From Streptomyces netropsis (GTDB taxonomy: Bacteria > Actinomycetota > Actinomycetes > Streptomycetales > Streptomycetaceae): a DNA stretch of 64,000 bases. The notes beneath the pieces are model-generated. The model made no database searches and was not told the DNA's origin. It saw only the letters and a program-made list of their open reading frames with translations. A program made the translations under genes and the position numbers. Location of the stretch: the NCBI RefSeq assembly GCF_014203545.1, contig NZ_JACHJG010000003.1:558001-622000 (forward strand), read 5' to 3'. Shown here piece by piece: positions 27,042-35,566 of the stretch. The first letter of the stretch is position 1; every line of letters begins with the position of its first letter.

Positions 27042-28307
27042 TCACCGGTTTGACGTCATTGACGCCACACGGGCGACGTCCTCCGGAATCGGCTGCGGTC
27101 GGGGCTCCGGGGTCTCCTCCTCGCGCGGCCCCTGTCCCGGTCCGGGCCGGGCGTCGCCGTCGCGCCGCTCCAGCGCGGCGGCCAGGGCGGTCGCCAGCAG
27201 ACCGGCCACGCCGATCGCCGCGCCGACCCAGGCGACGGAGCGGTAGCCGAGCCCCGCGTCGATGGCCAGGCCGCCCAGCATCGGTGCCACCGTGATGCCG
27301 ACGTTGAACGCCGAGGTGTTCACCGCTCCGACCAGGGTGGGGGCGTCACCGCCTATCGCGAAGACGCGGGCCTGCACGGCCGGATTGGTCACGAAGCCCA
27401 CGAGGCCCAGGAAGAAGACCAGCACGACGGCGAGCACCGTGTTGCCCGCGGCCCACCACAGCGCCAGGGAGAAGGCCACGACACCGCCGAGGCCGACGAA
27501 GAGCGTCGGGAACGGCCGGGCGTCGGCGGTACGGCCGCCGATCGTCAGCCCCACGAGCGCGCCCACCCCGTACAGCGACAGCACGGCGGGGACCCAGCTC
27601 TCCGGCACGCCGCTCACCTCGGTCAGGAGCGGGGCGAGGTAGCTGAAGGAAACGATGACCCCGCCGACGCTGAGCGCGGTGATGCCGTACGAGAGCCACA
27701 GCCGCGGCCGGACGAACGCCACCAGCTCCTGCCGGACGGTGCGCGCCGGGCCGTCCGCGCCCAGGCGGCCCGGCAGGAACAGCACCACGCTCACCAGGCT
27801 CGCCGCGGTGAGCACGGCGACCGCCCAGAACGCCGCCCGCCAGCCGGCGTGCTGCCCCAGTACGGTGCCGGCCGGCACACCGAGCACGGTGGCAAGACTC
27901 AGCCCCGTGGCGACCACGGACATCGCCTTGGCCCGGCTCTCCACGGGCACCATGCTCACGGCCGTGACGGCCGCCACCGCCCAGAACCCGGCGTACGCGA
28001 CGGCGGTGACGATGCGGGTCGCGAACAGCAGCTCGTACGAGGGCGACAGCGCCCCGACCACGTGCCCGGCGATGAAGACGGCCTGGAAGGCCACGAGAGC
28101 GGTGCGGCGCGGCATGCGCAAGGTGGCCACGGCCAGCAGGGGCGCGCCGACGAGCATGCCGACGGCGAAGGCCGAGATCAACAGCCCGGCGTCCGGGATG
28201 GACACGCCCAGATCCTCGGCCATGGTGGGCAGCAGGCCGGAAAGCATGAATTCCGAGGTGCCTTGGGCGAATATCCCCAGACTCAGGATGTATACGGCGA
28301 CGGGCAC
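27042..28307 (-). CDS. Cmx/Cml-type MFS drug efflux transporter
   Basis: 421 residues from GTG with AGGGGGA upstream. Twelve predicted helices. The N-terminus YILSLGIFAQGTSEFMLSGLLPTMAEDLGVSIPDAGLLISAFAVG is diagnostic for the DHA1 branch that includes the chloramphenicol exporters Cml/Cmx. Motif A-like ATLRMPRRTAL follows helix 2, and GTVLGQHAGWRAAFWAVA is motif C-like. It probably exports a hydrophobic drug by proton antiport; the substrate is inferred from the family only. A TetR gene lies 112 bases upstream on the same strand and is likely its regulator. Confidence 0.9.
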   Translation of the reverse strand: MPVAVYILSLGIFAQGTSEFMLSGLLPTMAEDLGVSIPDAGLLISAFAVGMLVGAPLLAVATLRMPRRTALVAFQAVFIAGHVVGALSPSYELLFATRIVTAVAYAGFWAVAAVTAVSMVPVESRAKAMSVVATGLSLATVLGVPAGTVLGQHAGWRAAFWAVAVLTAASLVSVVLFLPGRLGADGPARTVRQELVAFVRPRLWLSYGITALSVGGVIVSFSYLAPLLTEVSGVPESWVPAVLSLYGVGALVGLTIGGRTADARPFPTLFVGLGGVVAFSLALWWAAGNTVLAVVLVFFLGLVGFVTNPAVQARVFAIGGDAPTLVGAVNTSAFNVGITVAPMLGGLAIDAGLGYRSVAWVGAAIGVAGLLATALAAALERRDGDARPGPGQGPREEETPEPRPQPIPEDVARVASMTSNR

Positions 28308-28419
28308 AGCAGGTCCCCCTGTGAGTTCTCGTTGACGTCGGTTGTTTTGTATTGATCAGTTCAAAACGAGCCCATGCGGAAGCCCGGGCGACGCCCCCGT
28401 GCGACGGGCCGTCCGGGAC

Positions 28420-29001
28420 TCAGAGCGCGTCGAGCGTGGTGCGCACGACCCCTTCGAGCGCGGCCCGCCCCGCACCGGCGCGGGCGGAGACCCGCATGCC
28501 ACCGACGGACGCGATCAGGAAGTGCGCGAGCGTACGGGCGTCCTTGGCGCGGTCGATGTCGCCGTCCCGCTGCCCGGCCTCGATGGCGGCGGCGAGCGCT
28601 TCGAGCCGGCGCCCGTAGTCCCGCTCCAGGTCGTGCGCCACCTCACGGTCGCGCGCGGCCAACTCGACGGCGGTGTTGACGACCAGACAGCCGCGGCCGT
28701 CGTCGACGTACGCCGACTCCTCGTCGATGATGCGGACGAGCGCGATCCGGAGCTTCTCCCGGACGGGCAGATCGCTCTCCAGCAACTCGATCAATTCGCC
28801 GGTCTTGCGCTCCATATAGAGGAGAAGGGCACGCTGAAAGAGATCACGCTTGCTCTTGAACGTGTTGTAGATGCTGCTCCGGCCGAGACCGGTGGCGTCA
28901 CACAGATCCTGGGTCGAGGTCGCCTCGTACCCGGCGGTCCAGAACGCCTCCAGCGCGGCGTCGACCGCCCGCTCCTCGTCGAACTTCCTCGGTCGGGCCA
29001 T
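28420..29001 (-). CDS. TetR-family transcriptional regulator
   Basis: 193 residues. The N-terminal helix-turn-helix is STQDLCDATGLGRSSIYNTFKSKRDLFQRAL, followed by a TetR_C-type effector domain (LRIALVRIIDEESAYVDDGRGCLVVNTAVELAARDREV). The conserved GCLVVN and VASVGGMRVSARAGAGRAALEGV-like blocks place it with YxaF/LmrA-type repressors of efflux pumps. It is co-oriented with, and just upstream of, the MFS exporter gene, which it probably represses. Confidence 0.9.
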   Translation of the reverse strand: MARPRKFDEERAVDAALEAFWTAGYEATSTQDLCDATGLGRSSIYNTFKSKRDLFQRALLLYMERKTGELIELLESDLPVREKLRIALVRIIDEESAYVDDGRGCLVVNTAVELAARDREVAHDLERDYGRRLEALAAAIEAGQRDGDIDRAKDARTLAHFLIASVGGMRVSARAGAGRAALEGVVRTTLDAL

Positions 29002-29097
29002 GGTGTGACCGTAGCATGTTTTGGATCGCTCGGTACATAAACGCTTGCGGGCCGACTCCGCGGACCGGAGGGGCTCGCACGGAAGCTCATCCCGGGC

Positions 29098-29823
29098 TCA
29101 CCCGCTCGTCGCCCCGCCTATCAGTACCCCCAGCCACGCCCCCACGATCATGAACGGCCCGAAGGCCAGCGCCTCTCCGCGCCGCGCCCGCCGCATCACC
29201 AGCAGAGCCACCCCGTACAGCGACCCCAGCAGCAGCCCCGCGAACGCCCCGAGAAGCAGCACCGTCCAGCCGTACCACCCCAGCACGCACCCCAGCCCGA
29301 CGGCCAACTTCGCGTCACCGAAGCCCATCCCGCCCGGGTGGACGAGGAACAGCCCGAAATAACCACCCCCCATCGCCAGTCCGCCCCACAACGACCCCCA
29401 CCACGACCCCGCCGCCCCGGGGATCAGCGCCGCCACCCCGAGCAGCACCGCCACCCCCGCCGCCAACGGCAAGGTCAATACATCCGGCAGTCGGCGCACC
29501 GATACGTCAACCCCCGCCAACAGCACCGCCATCGGCGCCGCCGCCAGCCACACCACCAGCTCGGGACGCATCCCCACCACGGCCGCGAGACTCGCGCACA
29601 CCAGGGCCGTCGACGCCGCCGAAGGCAGCGCGCCCACCCCGTATCCCCCTTCGCACACCGCGCAGCGCGCCCGCCCGATCCACCCGCCGACGGCATGCCC
29701 GCACGGGCCCGCCGACCGCCATTCCTCCTCGGGCTCGACGGACAGCCGATACCGGGCGCGCGGCACCAACAGCCCCGCCACGAAGCCGAACACGGCGGCG
29801 GCGACGATCAGCAGCGAGTACAT
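29098..29823 (-). CDS. Prepilin peptidase (A24 family) of the Tad locus
   Basis: 241 residues with about seven membrane helices. The two catalytic aspartates of type IV prepilin peptidases are in LLAGVDVSVRRLPDVLTLPLA and GGMGFGDAKLAVGLG (GxGD motif). A cysteine set (CGHA...RCAVC) in the first loop is a reduced form of the zinc motif of PilD. It should cleave the leader of the Flp pilin encoded at 33.8-34.1 kb. It is separated from the rest of the Tad genes by the oppositely oriented DUF192 gene. Confidence 0.9.
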   Translation of the reverse strand: MYSLLIVAAAVFGFVAGLLVPRARYRLSVEPEEEWRSAGPCGHAVGGWIGRARCAVCEGGYGVGALPSAASTALVCASLAAVVGMRPELVVWLAAAPMAVLLAGVDVSVRRLPDVLTLPLAAGVAVLLGVAALIPGAAGSWWGSLWGGLAMGGGYFGLFLVHPGGMGFGDAKLAVGLGCVLGWYGWTVLLLGAFAGLLLGSLYGVALLVMRRARRGEALAFGPFMIVGAWLGVLIGGATSG

Positions 29824-29863
29824 GCTCCGAGGCTACGCACGCTTCGGGATCCCCGCTGAAGCC

Positions 29864-29875
29864 TGTGGATAAAGT
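29864..29875 (-). promoter_or_regulatory. CACTTTATCCAC motif, Tad left flank
   Basis: A 12-mer, read on the minus strand, 41 bases before the prepilin peptidase start. The same 12-mer occurs on the plus strand at 41977-41988 at the other end of the Tad locus. It contains a DnaA-box-like TTATCCACA. Confidence 0.35.
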
Positions 29876-29928
29876 GGCCGAGGACGCGCCGCGCACCGGC
29901 ACGGGCGACCGGCCGAAGGGAGCAGGGC

Positions 29929-30321
29929 ATGGCTCAACGGCAGGACGGCGGCGCCCAACTCCGCGTACTGCCAGATCCGTTGCCGGGCGGGGCCGCATCG
30001 GACAGCGGCCCGCGGCATGCGCCCGTCCCGCTGGAAATCGCCTCCTCCTACCGGGCCCGCACCCGGGGGCTGCTCGGCCGGGACGGCATCGAGGGCGCTC
30101 TGTTGCTCACGCCCGCCGGCAGCGTTCACACCTTCCGGATGCGTTTCGCCATCGACGTCGCCTACCTGGACCGGCACATGACCGTCCTGGCGGTACGGAC
30201 CATGCCGCCCGGCCGTCTCGGTCTGCCACGGATCCGGGCCCGTCATGTGCTGGAAGCGACGGCGGGGGCCATGGCCCGCTGGGGGCTCCGTCCGGGCGTC
30301 CGCGTGGAGATCTCGCCCTGA
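29929..30321 (+). CDS. DUF192 domain protein
   Basis: 130 residues; ATG preceded by GGGAGC. The DUF192 fold is shown by ASSYRARTRGLLGRDGIEGALLLTP, then SVHTFRMRFAIDVAYLD, HMTVLAVRTMPPGRLGLPR and ARHVLEATAGAMARWGLRPG. Most members are exported or cytoplasmic small beta proteins of unknown function. Here there is no signal peptide. It lies inside the Tad locus but on the opposite strand; DUF192 genes are commonly found next to Tad genes in actinobacteria, so a link is plausible but untested. Confidence 0.88.
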   Translation: MAQRQDGGAQLRVLPDPLPGGAASDSGPRHAPVPLEIASSYRARTRGLLGRDGIEGALLLTPAGSVHTFRMRFAIDVAYLDRHMTVLAVRTMPPGRLGLPRIRARHVLEATAGAMARWGLRPGVRVEISP

Positions 30322-30393
30322 CGCGGCGCGCGGATCCGGCGGCCGATCGCTCCTCCGACCGCCCTTCCGTCAGCTCCTCCGCCGGCTCCTCCG

Positions 30394-31713
30394 TCAGCTC
30401 TTCCAGCGACGCGCGGCCAGCGTCCACCCGCCGAGCCCGAGCAGCAGCACGGATCCCGTACCGACACCGGCGTATCCGACCAGCCGCAGCCGGTCGCTCC
30501 GGCCGGAGCCGCCGTCCCGCGCGCCGCCGGGCCCCATTCCGTCACCCGCGAGAGGGAGCATCCCGCCCCCGAACTCCCCCGGGTCCTTCGCGTACTCCGG
30601 GCCCTTGTCGGGCTCGCCCTCCACGCCGATGCGCAAGGTGAACGGCACGCTTCCGGAGACCTTCCCGGCCACGGCCGGATTGACGCTGACCTGGATGTAG
30701 TAGGCGCCGGCGAAGCGCATCGCCCTGGTGGCCGCGTCCAGGCCCGCACCGAGACGGTTGGCGTAAGCGACCGGGGCCGTCTCCAGGGAGAGGGCCTTCG
30801 GCTTGCCCTGATAGCCGCCGTTCCGGTTGGTGACCAGGCCGCGCGCGGTGTTGCTCAACGCCAGCCGCACGCCGTTCGCCGCGTGGAACGCGGCCCCCGC
30901 GGGAACGGCCCCGAATTCCGCCGTGACCCGCAGCCGTTGCCCCCATCCGACCGGCACGCGGTAGAACCGCGTGCCGCCGGGCTCGACCGATCCCTTCACC
31001 GAGCCGGCCCGCACATCGGCGGCGTCGTTGAAGCCCGTGCCGCCCTCGGCGTTCTGTTCCGCTCCGCCCGAGGTCACGGGCGGGGACGCCGCGGGCTCCC
31101 GGGCGGCCCCCGGCATTCCCTTGCCGTCGGCCGCCGGGGAGCCTTCGGTGCCCTTCCGCACGGCGGGTTCGGACATGTACGCCAGCTCGATCGGCAGCGC
31201 CGCCGCGCTCCCGCCGCCGGTGGCCTCCCCGCGCGTCACGGTGACGACGTAGCGCCCGGCACTCCGGCACACGCCACGCGGCTCGACCACCCGCTCCGCG
31301 TAGTCCCCCGTCGGATACGCACCGCCCTGCGCCGCGAAGGTGCGCCGGCGTCCGAGGCCGCACCGCCTGCCGTCCTCGGTCAGCATCGACACGCCGATGC
31401 CGTCCTGGGCCCCCGGCACACTGCCCTCCCGGGGCACGGCGATCGCCGAGACGTACGCGCTCGACGCGTCGTCCAACTCGATGCTGTAGTACTTCGTCGC
31501 CCCCGGCTTGATGCTGTCCGTGTACATCCCTTCGGCGAGCGGGGGCGCGTCGCCCGCAGTCGTCGCGCCTTTGACGGGGCTCGCACCGGGCGCCATCCGG
31601 TACGCACCCCCGTCCTCGGCATTCCCGACCGCCCCCGCAGGACCGGCCGTCATCAACGCCCCCACCGCAGCAACCCCGACGAGCCCGCCCCTGGCTTTCC
31701 GTCGGCCCCTCAT
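30394..31713 (-). CDS. Large secreted, C-terminally anchored protein of the Tad locus
   Basis: 439 residues; GGAGG precedes the ATG. A signal peptide covers about 1-28 (GGLVGVAAVGALMTAGPAGAVG). The mature part has two related beta-rich modules with KYYSIELDD and TRFYRVPVGWGQRLRVTAEFG, which resemble bacterial pre-peptidase-like or jelly-roll domains. A Pro/Ala/Gly linker lies between them. Near the C-terminus a single helix (YAGVGTGSVLLLGLGGWTLA) is followed by ARRWKS, a typical stop-transfer anchor. No enzyme motif seen. It is the last gene of the minus-strand Tad run, so a surface accessory of the pilus is a reasonable guess. Confidence 0.75.
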   Translation of the reverse strand: MRGRRKARGGLVGVAAVGALMTAGPAGAVGNAEDGGAYRMAPGASPVKGATTAGDAPPLAEGMYTDSIKPGATKYYSIELDDASSAYVSAIAVPREGSVPGAQDGIGVSMLTEDGRRCGLGRRRTFAAQGGAYPTGDYAERVVEPRGVCRSAGRYVVTVTRGEATGGGSAAALPIELAYMSEPAVRKGTEGSPAADGKGMPGAAREPAASPPVTSGGAEQNAEGGTGFNDAADVRAGSVKGSVEPGGTRFYRVPVGWGQRLRVTAEFGAVPAGAAFHAANGVRLALSNTARGLVTNRNGGYQGKPKALSLETAPVAYANRLGAGLDAATRAMRFAGAYYIQVSVNPAVAGKVSGSVPFTLRIGVEGEPDKGPEYAKDPGEFGGGMLPLAGDGMGPGGARDGGSGRSDRLRLVGYAGVGTGSVLLLGLGGWTLAARRWKS

Positions 31714-31910
31714 TTCCCGCCTCCCTCAGCTCTCCCCCAACCTTCGGGCTGCCCCATCCTGCCCCGCCGAACACCCCCGCACACCGGCCCCAACCGCTCG
31801 GCGGGCGGGAGTGGGGGCGCGGGGGCGCGGCGCGCGCCTCTTGATCGGAAGCTCGCGCTTCACCGCGCCCGCGGCACGGATGGGCCGCGCCGTTCGTCGG
31901 GGCTGCCGCC

Positions 31911-32543
31911 CTATGACCGACGCGGGAAGCTGACCTCCACACGGCGGTTCTTCCTGCGGCCCTCCTCGGTGGAGTTGTCGGCGATCGGATACTGCTCGCC
32001 GTAGCCGCGGATCTGGTAGCTGATGCGCGACGACCCCGCCGACGAACCGACGTTCTGGGCGAGTTGGCGCTGCACGGCGTCGGCCCGCTGCTTGGAGAGC
32101 ACCATGCCGTGGCCCGTGGAGCCGAGGCTGTCGGTGAAGCCGAACACGCGCACGGTGGCCGCGCGGTGTTTGGTGACCTCGTCGGCGATGGTCCGGATCC
32201 GGGCGTTGGCCGCGCTGTTGAGCGTGGCGCTGTCCTTGTCGAAGAGCACTTCGGCCTGGAGGGCGAAGGTCACGTTGACGTTGGTGACCTCGCGGCGCTC
32301 GTCGCCGTCGTCCGTCTCGACCACGGATTTGATGTCGAGGACCCGCCCCGGCGCGAGCTTCGCCCCGGCGCGCATCTTGAGGTCCGGATCAGCGCCGTCG
32401 ATCTTCACGGGCGGCGCGGTGTCGGCGGGCCCCCCGGGACCGCCGACGGCGTGGGCGGGCGTGGGGGACGGCGCGAGGGTTACGAGCGCGGCGAGCACGG
32501 TGGTCGCCACGGCCGCGCCGCGGCGGGTCCGGTGCGTCGGCAT
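31911..32543 (-). CDS. OmpA-like peptidoglycan-binding domain protein
   Basis: 210 residues with a signal peptide (VATTVLAALVTLAPSPTPAHA). The C-terminal OmpA domain is clear: LFDKDSATLNSAANARIRTIAD, GFTDSLGSTGHGMVLSKQRADAVQRQL and GYGEQYPIADNSTEEGRRKNRRVEV. The Asp and Arg that grip diaminopimelate in OmpA proteins are present. In a Gram-positive cell it would sit on the peptidoglycan outside the membrane. It starts 7 bases after the stop of the lipoprotein gene, so the two form an operon and may tether the pilus to the wall. Confidence 0.87.
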   Translation of the reverse strand: MPTHRTRRGAAVATTVLAALVTLAPSPTPAHAVGGPGGPADTAPPVKIDGADPDLKMRAGAKLAPGRVLDIKSVVETDDGDERREVTNVNVTFALQAEVLFDKDSATLNSAANARIRTIADEVTKHRAATVRVFGFTDSLGSTGHGMVLSKQRADAVQRQLAQNVGSSAGSSRISYQIRGYGEQYPIADNSTEEGRRKNRRVEVSFPRRS

Positions 32544-32550
32544 GGGACGG

Positions 32551-33123
32551 TCACCCCGAGATCTTGATGCGGACGGTCGGCATGGTGGGCAGTTGGAAGT
32601 CGACGTCCGTGACGCTCGCGGGCGGCGCGGGAAACTGCGCGAAGACGGGCCGGCTCTCCTCGGGCCGGATGTTGACCAGGCCCGTGGTGCACAGGCACTC
32701 GCCGTCCGTGTCCCGGAGCACGAGGTACCGCTTCTTGCTGGCCCGGTCCACGAGGGACGCCCCGGACACCGACGACTGGGACTTCATCTCCGTCTCCTTG
32801 GAGCGCCAGGTCAGCGGGGTGTAGGGCTTCGAGCCGCGGTTCGCGACCACCCCGCTGACCGTGACGAACCCCCCGGTGTCGCGCACGGCGGAGTGGAGGA
32901 CGACGACCACCCCCTCGGGCCCCTTGATCTCGCCGATGGTCTCGCTCGGCGTCGGCGCGGGCTTGTCCCCGGCCGTACGGGGGGCGCCGGACGCGCGGGG
33001 GGTGCCGGGTCCGTCCTTCTCCTCGCCGTCGCTCCCGCAGCCCGCCACGGCGAGGGCTATGACGGCCGCCAGCGCCGCACCGGCCGCACCCCTCCGGGCC
33101 GTCGTCGTCTGCCGAATGCTCAT
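32551..33123 (-). CDS. Putative lipoprotein of the Tad locus
   Basis: 190 residues from ATG 33123, preceded by GAAGGA; the TTG at 33129 is less likely. The N-terminus AALAAVIALAVAGC ends in a lipobox, so Cys would be acylated and the protein held on the outer face of the membrane. The rest is a beta-rich domain (GPEGVVVVLHSAVRDTGGFVTVSGVVANRG) with no named family that I recognise. It sits between the TadG-like gene and the OmpA gene with short gaps. Confidence 0.78.
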   Translation of the reverse strand: MSIRQTTTARRGAAGAALAAVIALAVAGCGSDGEEKDGPGTPRASGAPRTAGDKPAPTPSETIGEIKGPEGVVVVLHSAVRDTGGFVTVSGVVANRGSKPYTPLTWRSKETEMKSQSSVSGASLVDRASKKRYLVLRDTDGECLCTTGLVNIRPEESRPVFAQFPAPPASVTDVDFQLPTMPTVRIKISG

Positions 33124-33143
33124 GGGCAACTTTCCTTCGCTGG

Positions 33144-33821
33144 TCAGTCGGCGAGGTGCACGGCGAACAGCTCCGCCGTGTCCGGAAGCCGGTCGAGGTG
33201 ACCCGGGTCGATCGTCACGTGCTTGCCGTCGCAGTCGAGAAAGAGGGCGGGGGGCCTCTCAGGCGGCTTCTCGCCGCCCTTGTCCCCGTCGCCCTTGTCC
33301 TTCGACGGTGAGGGCTTCGGCTCTTCCTTCGGCGGTGCGGCGTCCGGCACGCAGAGCGGTGTGACGGCCGCCGTCGCCGTCGCGGTGGCCTTCTTGCCCT
33401 CCGTGCCGGGGATCACCGACTTCCCCACGCCCTTGAGGGACTCGACCGCGACGGTGAAGGACGGCGACGGGTCGGCCGGGGCGCAGTCGCGTACCGAGGC
33501 GCCGTTGCTCTTCGCGAACTTCACCGCCGCGCCGCAGACGTCGACGGCGTCCGTCAGCCGGCCGTCGAGGAGGATGCCCTGCCACGCCGCGTCGGTGCGC
33601 AGGGCGTGCAGGAAGCTCGCACCCAGCTGATCGCGGTAGCTCTGCGCCGCCGCGAGGGCCGCGGCGTCCGCCGCCGTCTGCGCGCCGTTCTTCGTGGCTC
33701 CGGCCCGGCCGACCGCGTAGAAGGCCAGGGCGATGAAGAGCAGGCCCGCCACCGCCGTGATGTAGAGGGGGAAGGCCTGCCCGGCGTCGGTCGGGTGACG
33801 CGCGGAGGGCGCCCGGCTCAC
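33144..33821 (-). CDS. TadG-like pilus assembly protein
   Basis: 225 residues from GTG 33821. The N-terminal segment DAGQAFPLYITAVAGLLFIALAFYAVGRAGATKNGAQTAADAAALAAAQ is the TadE/TadG (Tad_N) pattern: one membrane helix followed by an Ala-rich amphipathic stretch. The remainder is extracytoplasmic with a Pro/Lys/Asp low-complexity tail segment. The GTG start overlaps the stop codon of the pilin gene by four bases, so the two are translationally coupled. Confidence 0.85.
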   Translation of the reverse strand: MSRAPSARHPTDAGQAFPLYITAVAGLLFIALAFYAVGRAGATKNGAQTAADAAALAAAQSYRDQLGASFLHALRTDAAWQGILLDGRLTDAVDVCGAAVKFAKSNGASVRDCAPADPSPSFTVAVESLKGVGKSVIPGTEGKKATATATAAVTPLCVPDAAPPKEEPKPSPSKDKGDGDKGGEKPPERPPALFLDCDGKHVTIDPGHLDRLPDTAELFAVHLAD

Positions 33822-34087
33822 CCGGTGATCTGGGAGATCTGGTTGGTGATGGCCGTCGCGATCATCGTGCCGAAGTCGGTCGTCGTCAGCACCAGGATGA
33901 TCGCCACGACCACGGCGATGATGCCCAGGTACTCGATCGAGGTCTGTCCCCGATCGGCGTCCCGGTCGCCGACCCGCCCATGGTCCCGTGCGCCGCGCAG
34001 GCCGGCCCTCCGGCTGGTGTCCCGGTCGTCGTTCCGGACGTCTCCCGGGCGGTGCCCCAGGCCGTCTTCCCAGAACCGCTTTCCCAT
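33818..34087 (-). CDS. Flp-type pilin
   Basis: 89 residues from ATG 34087 with GGAGGGG upstream; an in-frame extension to 34171 lacks a ribosome site. A charged leader of about 47 residues ends in DADRG, and the mature pilin would be QTSIEYLGIIAVVVAIILVL plus a short polar tail. The Gly before the cleavage point and Glu at +5 of the mature chain obey the type IV prepilin rule. It is probably the major subunit of the Flp pilus, processed by the peptidase at 29.1 kb. Confidence 0.85.
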   Translation of the reverse strand: MGKRFWEDGLGHRPGDVRNDDRDTSRRAGLRGARDHGRVGDRDADRGQTSIEYLGIIAVVVAIILVLTTTDFGTMIATAITNQISQITG

Positions 34088-34294
34088 CGTCTTCCCCTCC
34101 GTGGGCAGCCGGGCCCGTCCGGTCCGGCGGGTGGATCCCCGTGGTGCGACCCGCGTCCCCGTTCGCGGCACCAGAAAAGTACGCCGAATCGGCGGTGGCG
34201 GAACAGGTCGCGTGGCACCATTCCCTTCCCCAGTGGGGGAGTTGGGACACCACGCGTCTCCTGAAACTCACCCACCCCGGGCGGCCCATGCGTC

Positions 34295-34624
34295 TCACCA
34301 CCGCTCCGTCAGACCCTTGGAGGAGCCGTCGGCGGTCCCCTCCGGGGGCCCGTCAGAGGACGACCATCCCCTATCCGATTGCAGACGTGAAGGCTCTTCG
34401 CGTATCCCGAACCGGGTATCGAACCCGGCGTCGGCCCGGATCCCGAGCCGGTCCCCCACAGCCCCCGCGCCCTGCTCGAACTCCGTCGGACGGGCTCGCT
34501 CCGAGCAGGGCGCGGCGTGGTGCGGAGAGGTGTGCTGGGAGGCGTGCTGCGAGGCACCGGCGTCGTACAGGGGCTGCTGGGGAACGCCCTCCGGTGGTCG
34601 GGCGGGACGGGGCGGGGTGTCCAT
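34295..34624 (-). CDS. Small hypothetical protein between TadC and Flp genes
   Basis: 109 residues; AGGAGA lies five bases before the ATG. The composition is Pro/Gln/His/Arg-rich with no hydrophobic segment (PPRPARPPEGVPQQPLYD, then ASQHASQHTSPHHAAP). No family recognised. The ribosome site and position inside the minus-strand Tad run argue for a real gene. It may be a disordered accessory protein. Confidence 0.55.
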   Translation of the reverse strand: MDTPPRPARPPEGVPQQPLYDAGASQHASQHTSPHHAAPCSERARPTEFEQGAGAVGDRLGIRADAGFDTRFGIREEPSRLQSDRGWSSSDGPPEGTADGSSKGLTERW

Positions 34625-34665
34625 CGGGTCTCCTAGTGCGGTGGTGCGGGCGAGGTGTGGGCAGC

Positions 34666-35553
34666 TCAATCCCCCGTGATGGAGCCGAAGTCCGTGCCGG
34701 AGCCGAGGAAGAACCCCGCGATCAGCAGGATCATCGTGCCCGGAACCATGAAAGTGGTGACGACCATGGTCGCCTTCGGTACGGCCCGGGCCGCGCGGCG
34801 GCGGGCCTGCTGGGCGTCGGTGCGGCGCATGTCGTTGGCGATGTCGATCAGGGTGTCGACGATCGGGGCGCCCAGCTCCTCGCCCTGCTGCAACGCCGTG
34901 ACGAACTGCGCCACCTGCTCGGAGTCGTTGCGTTTGCGCAGCTCCTCGAACGCCTGGCGGCGGCTGACGCCCATGTCCATCTGGCGCAGGGTGATCCGCA
35001 GCTCGTCGGCCCACGGCCCCTCGTACTTCTCCGAGACGCGGTCCAGGGCCTGCCGGAAGCTCAGCCCCGCGCTCACCACCACCGCGAGGACGTCGAGGAA
35101 GTCGGGCAGTGTGCGCTCGATCGCGTCCTTGCGCTCGCGCACGGCCACCCAGATGCCGACCTCGATCCAGAAGAGACCGAAGGCGACCAGCAGCAGTGCC
35201 ATGAGGACGTGTCCTTCGAGCAGCATCACCAGCGCGCCACCGAAGCCGAGGAAGCCGTAGACCGCGCGGCGCGCCGCGTACCGGTCGACCGTGAGGCCGC
35301 CGGGGTTGCCGGCCCGGTCGATGCGGGTGCGGACCTTCGCGACCCGTTTGCCGCCCATCATGCGCAGCACGAGCGGTGCGTACCGCATGCCGAGCCGGTC
35401 GACGGCCGACCCCACGGCGGTCGTCCGGGTCGCGCCGACCTCCAGGGCCAGCGCCAGATCGGCGGGCAGCTTGGCCTCGCTGCGGCAGAGGGCGATGCCG
35501 TAGCAGGCACCCGCCACGGACAGCCCGACCAGCAGCGCCAGCAGAAGTCCCAT
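34666..35553 (-). CDS. tadC: Type II secretion F-domain protein, TadC
   Basis: 295 residues with an N-terminal helix (LLLALLVGLSVAGACYGIAL), a central pair of helices (AVYGFLGFGGALVMLLEGHVLMALLLVAFG) and a C-terminal helix (MILLIAGFFLGSG). The T2SF domain spans DFLDVLAVVVSAGLSFRQALDRVSEKYEGPWADELR to RRTDAQQARRRAARAVPKATMV. Forms the inner-membrane platform of the Flp pilus with TadB, encoded 13 bases upstream. Confidence 0.9.
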   Translation of the reverse strand: MGLLLALLVGLSVAGACYGIALCRSEAKLPADLALALEVGATRTTAVGSAVDRLGMRYAPLVLRMMGGKRVAKVRTRIDRAGNPGGLTVDRYAARRAVYGFLGFGGALVMLLEGHVLMALLLVAFGLFWIEVGIWVAVRERKDAIERTLPDFLDVLAVVVSAGLSFRQALDRVSEKYEGPWADELRITLRQMDMGVSRRQAFEELRKRNDSEQVAQFVTALQQGEELGAPIVDTLIDIANDMRRTDAQQARRRAARAVPKATMVVTTFMVPGTMILLIAGFFLGSGTDFGSITGD

Positions 35554-35566
35554 TCCCGGCCGCCCC

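Noticed and set aside
34400..34445. tRNA-like T arm: CCGGGTTCGATACCCGG on the minus strand
   Set aside because: No matching acceptor, D arm or anticodon arm around it, and the stretch lies inside the small Tad-locus gene.
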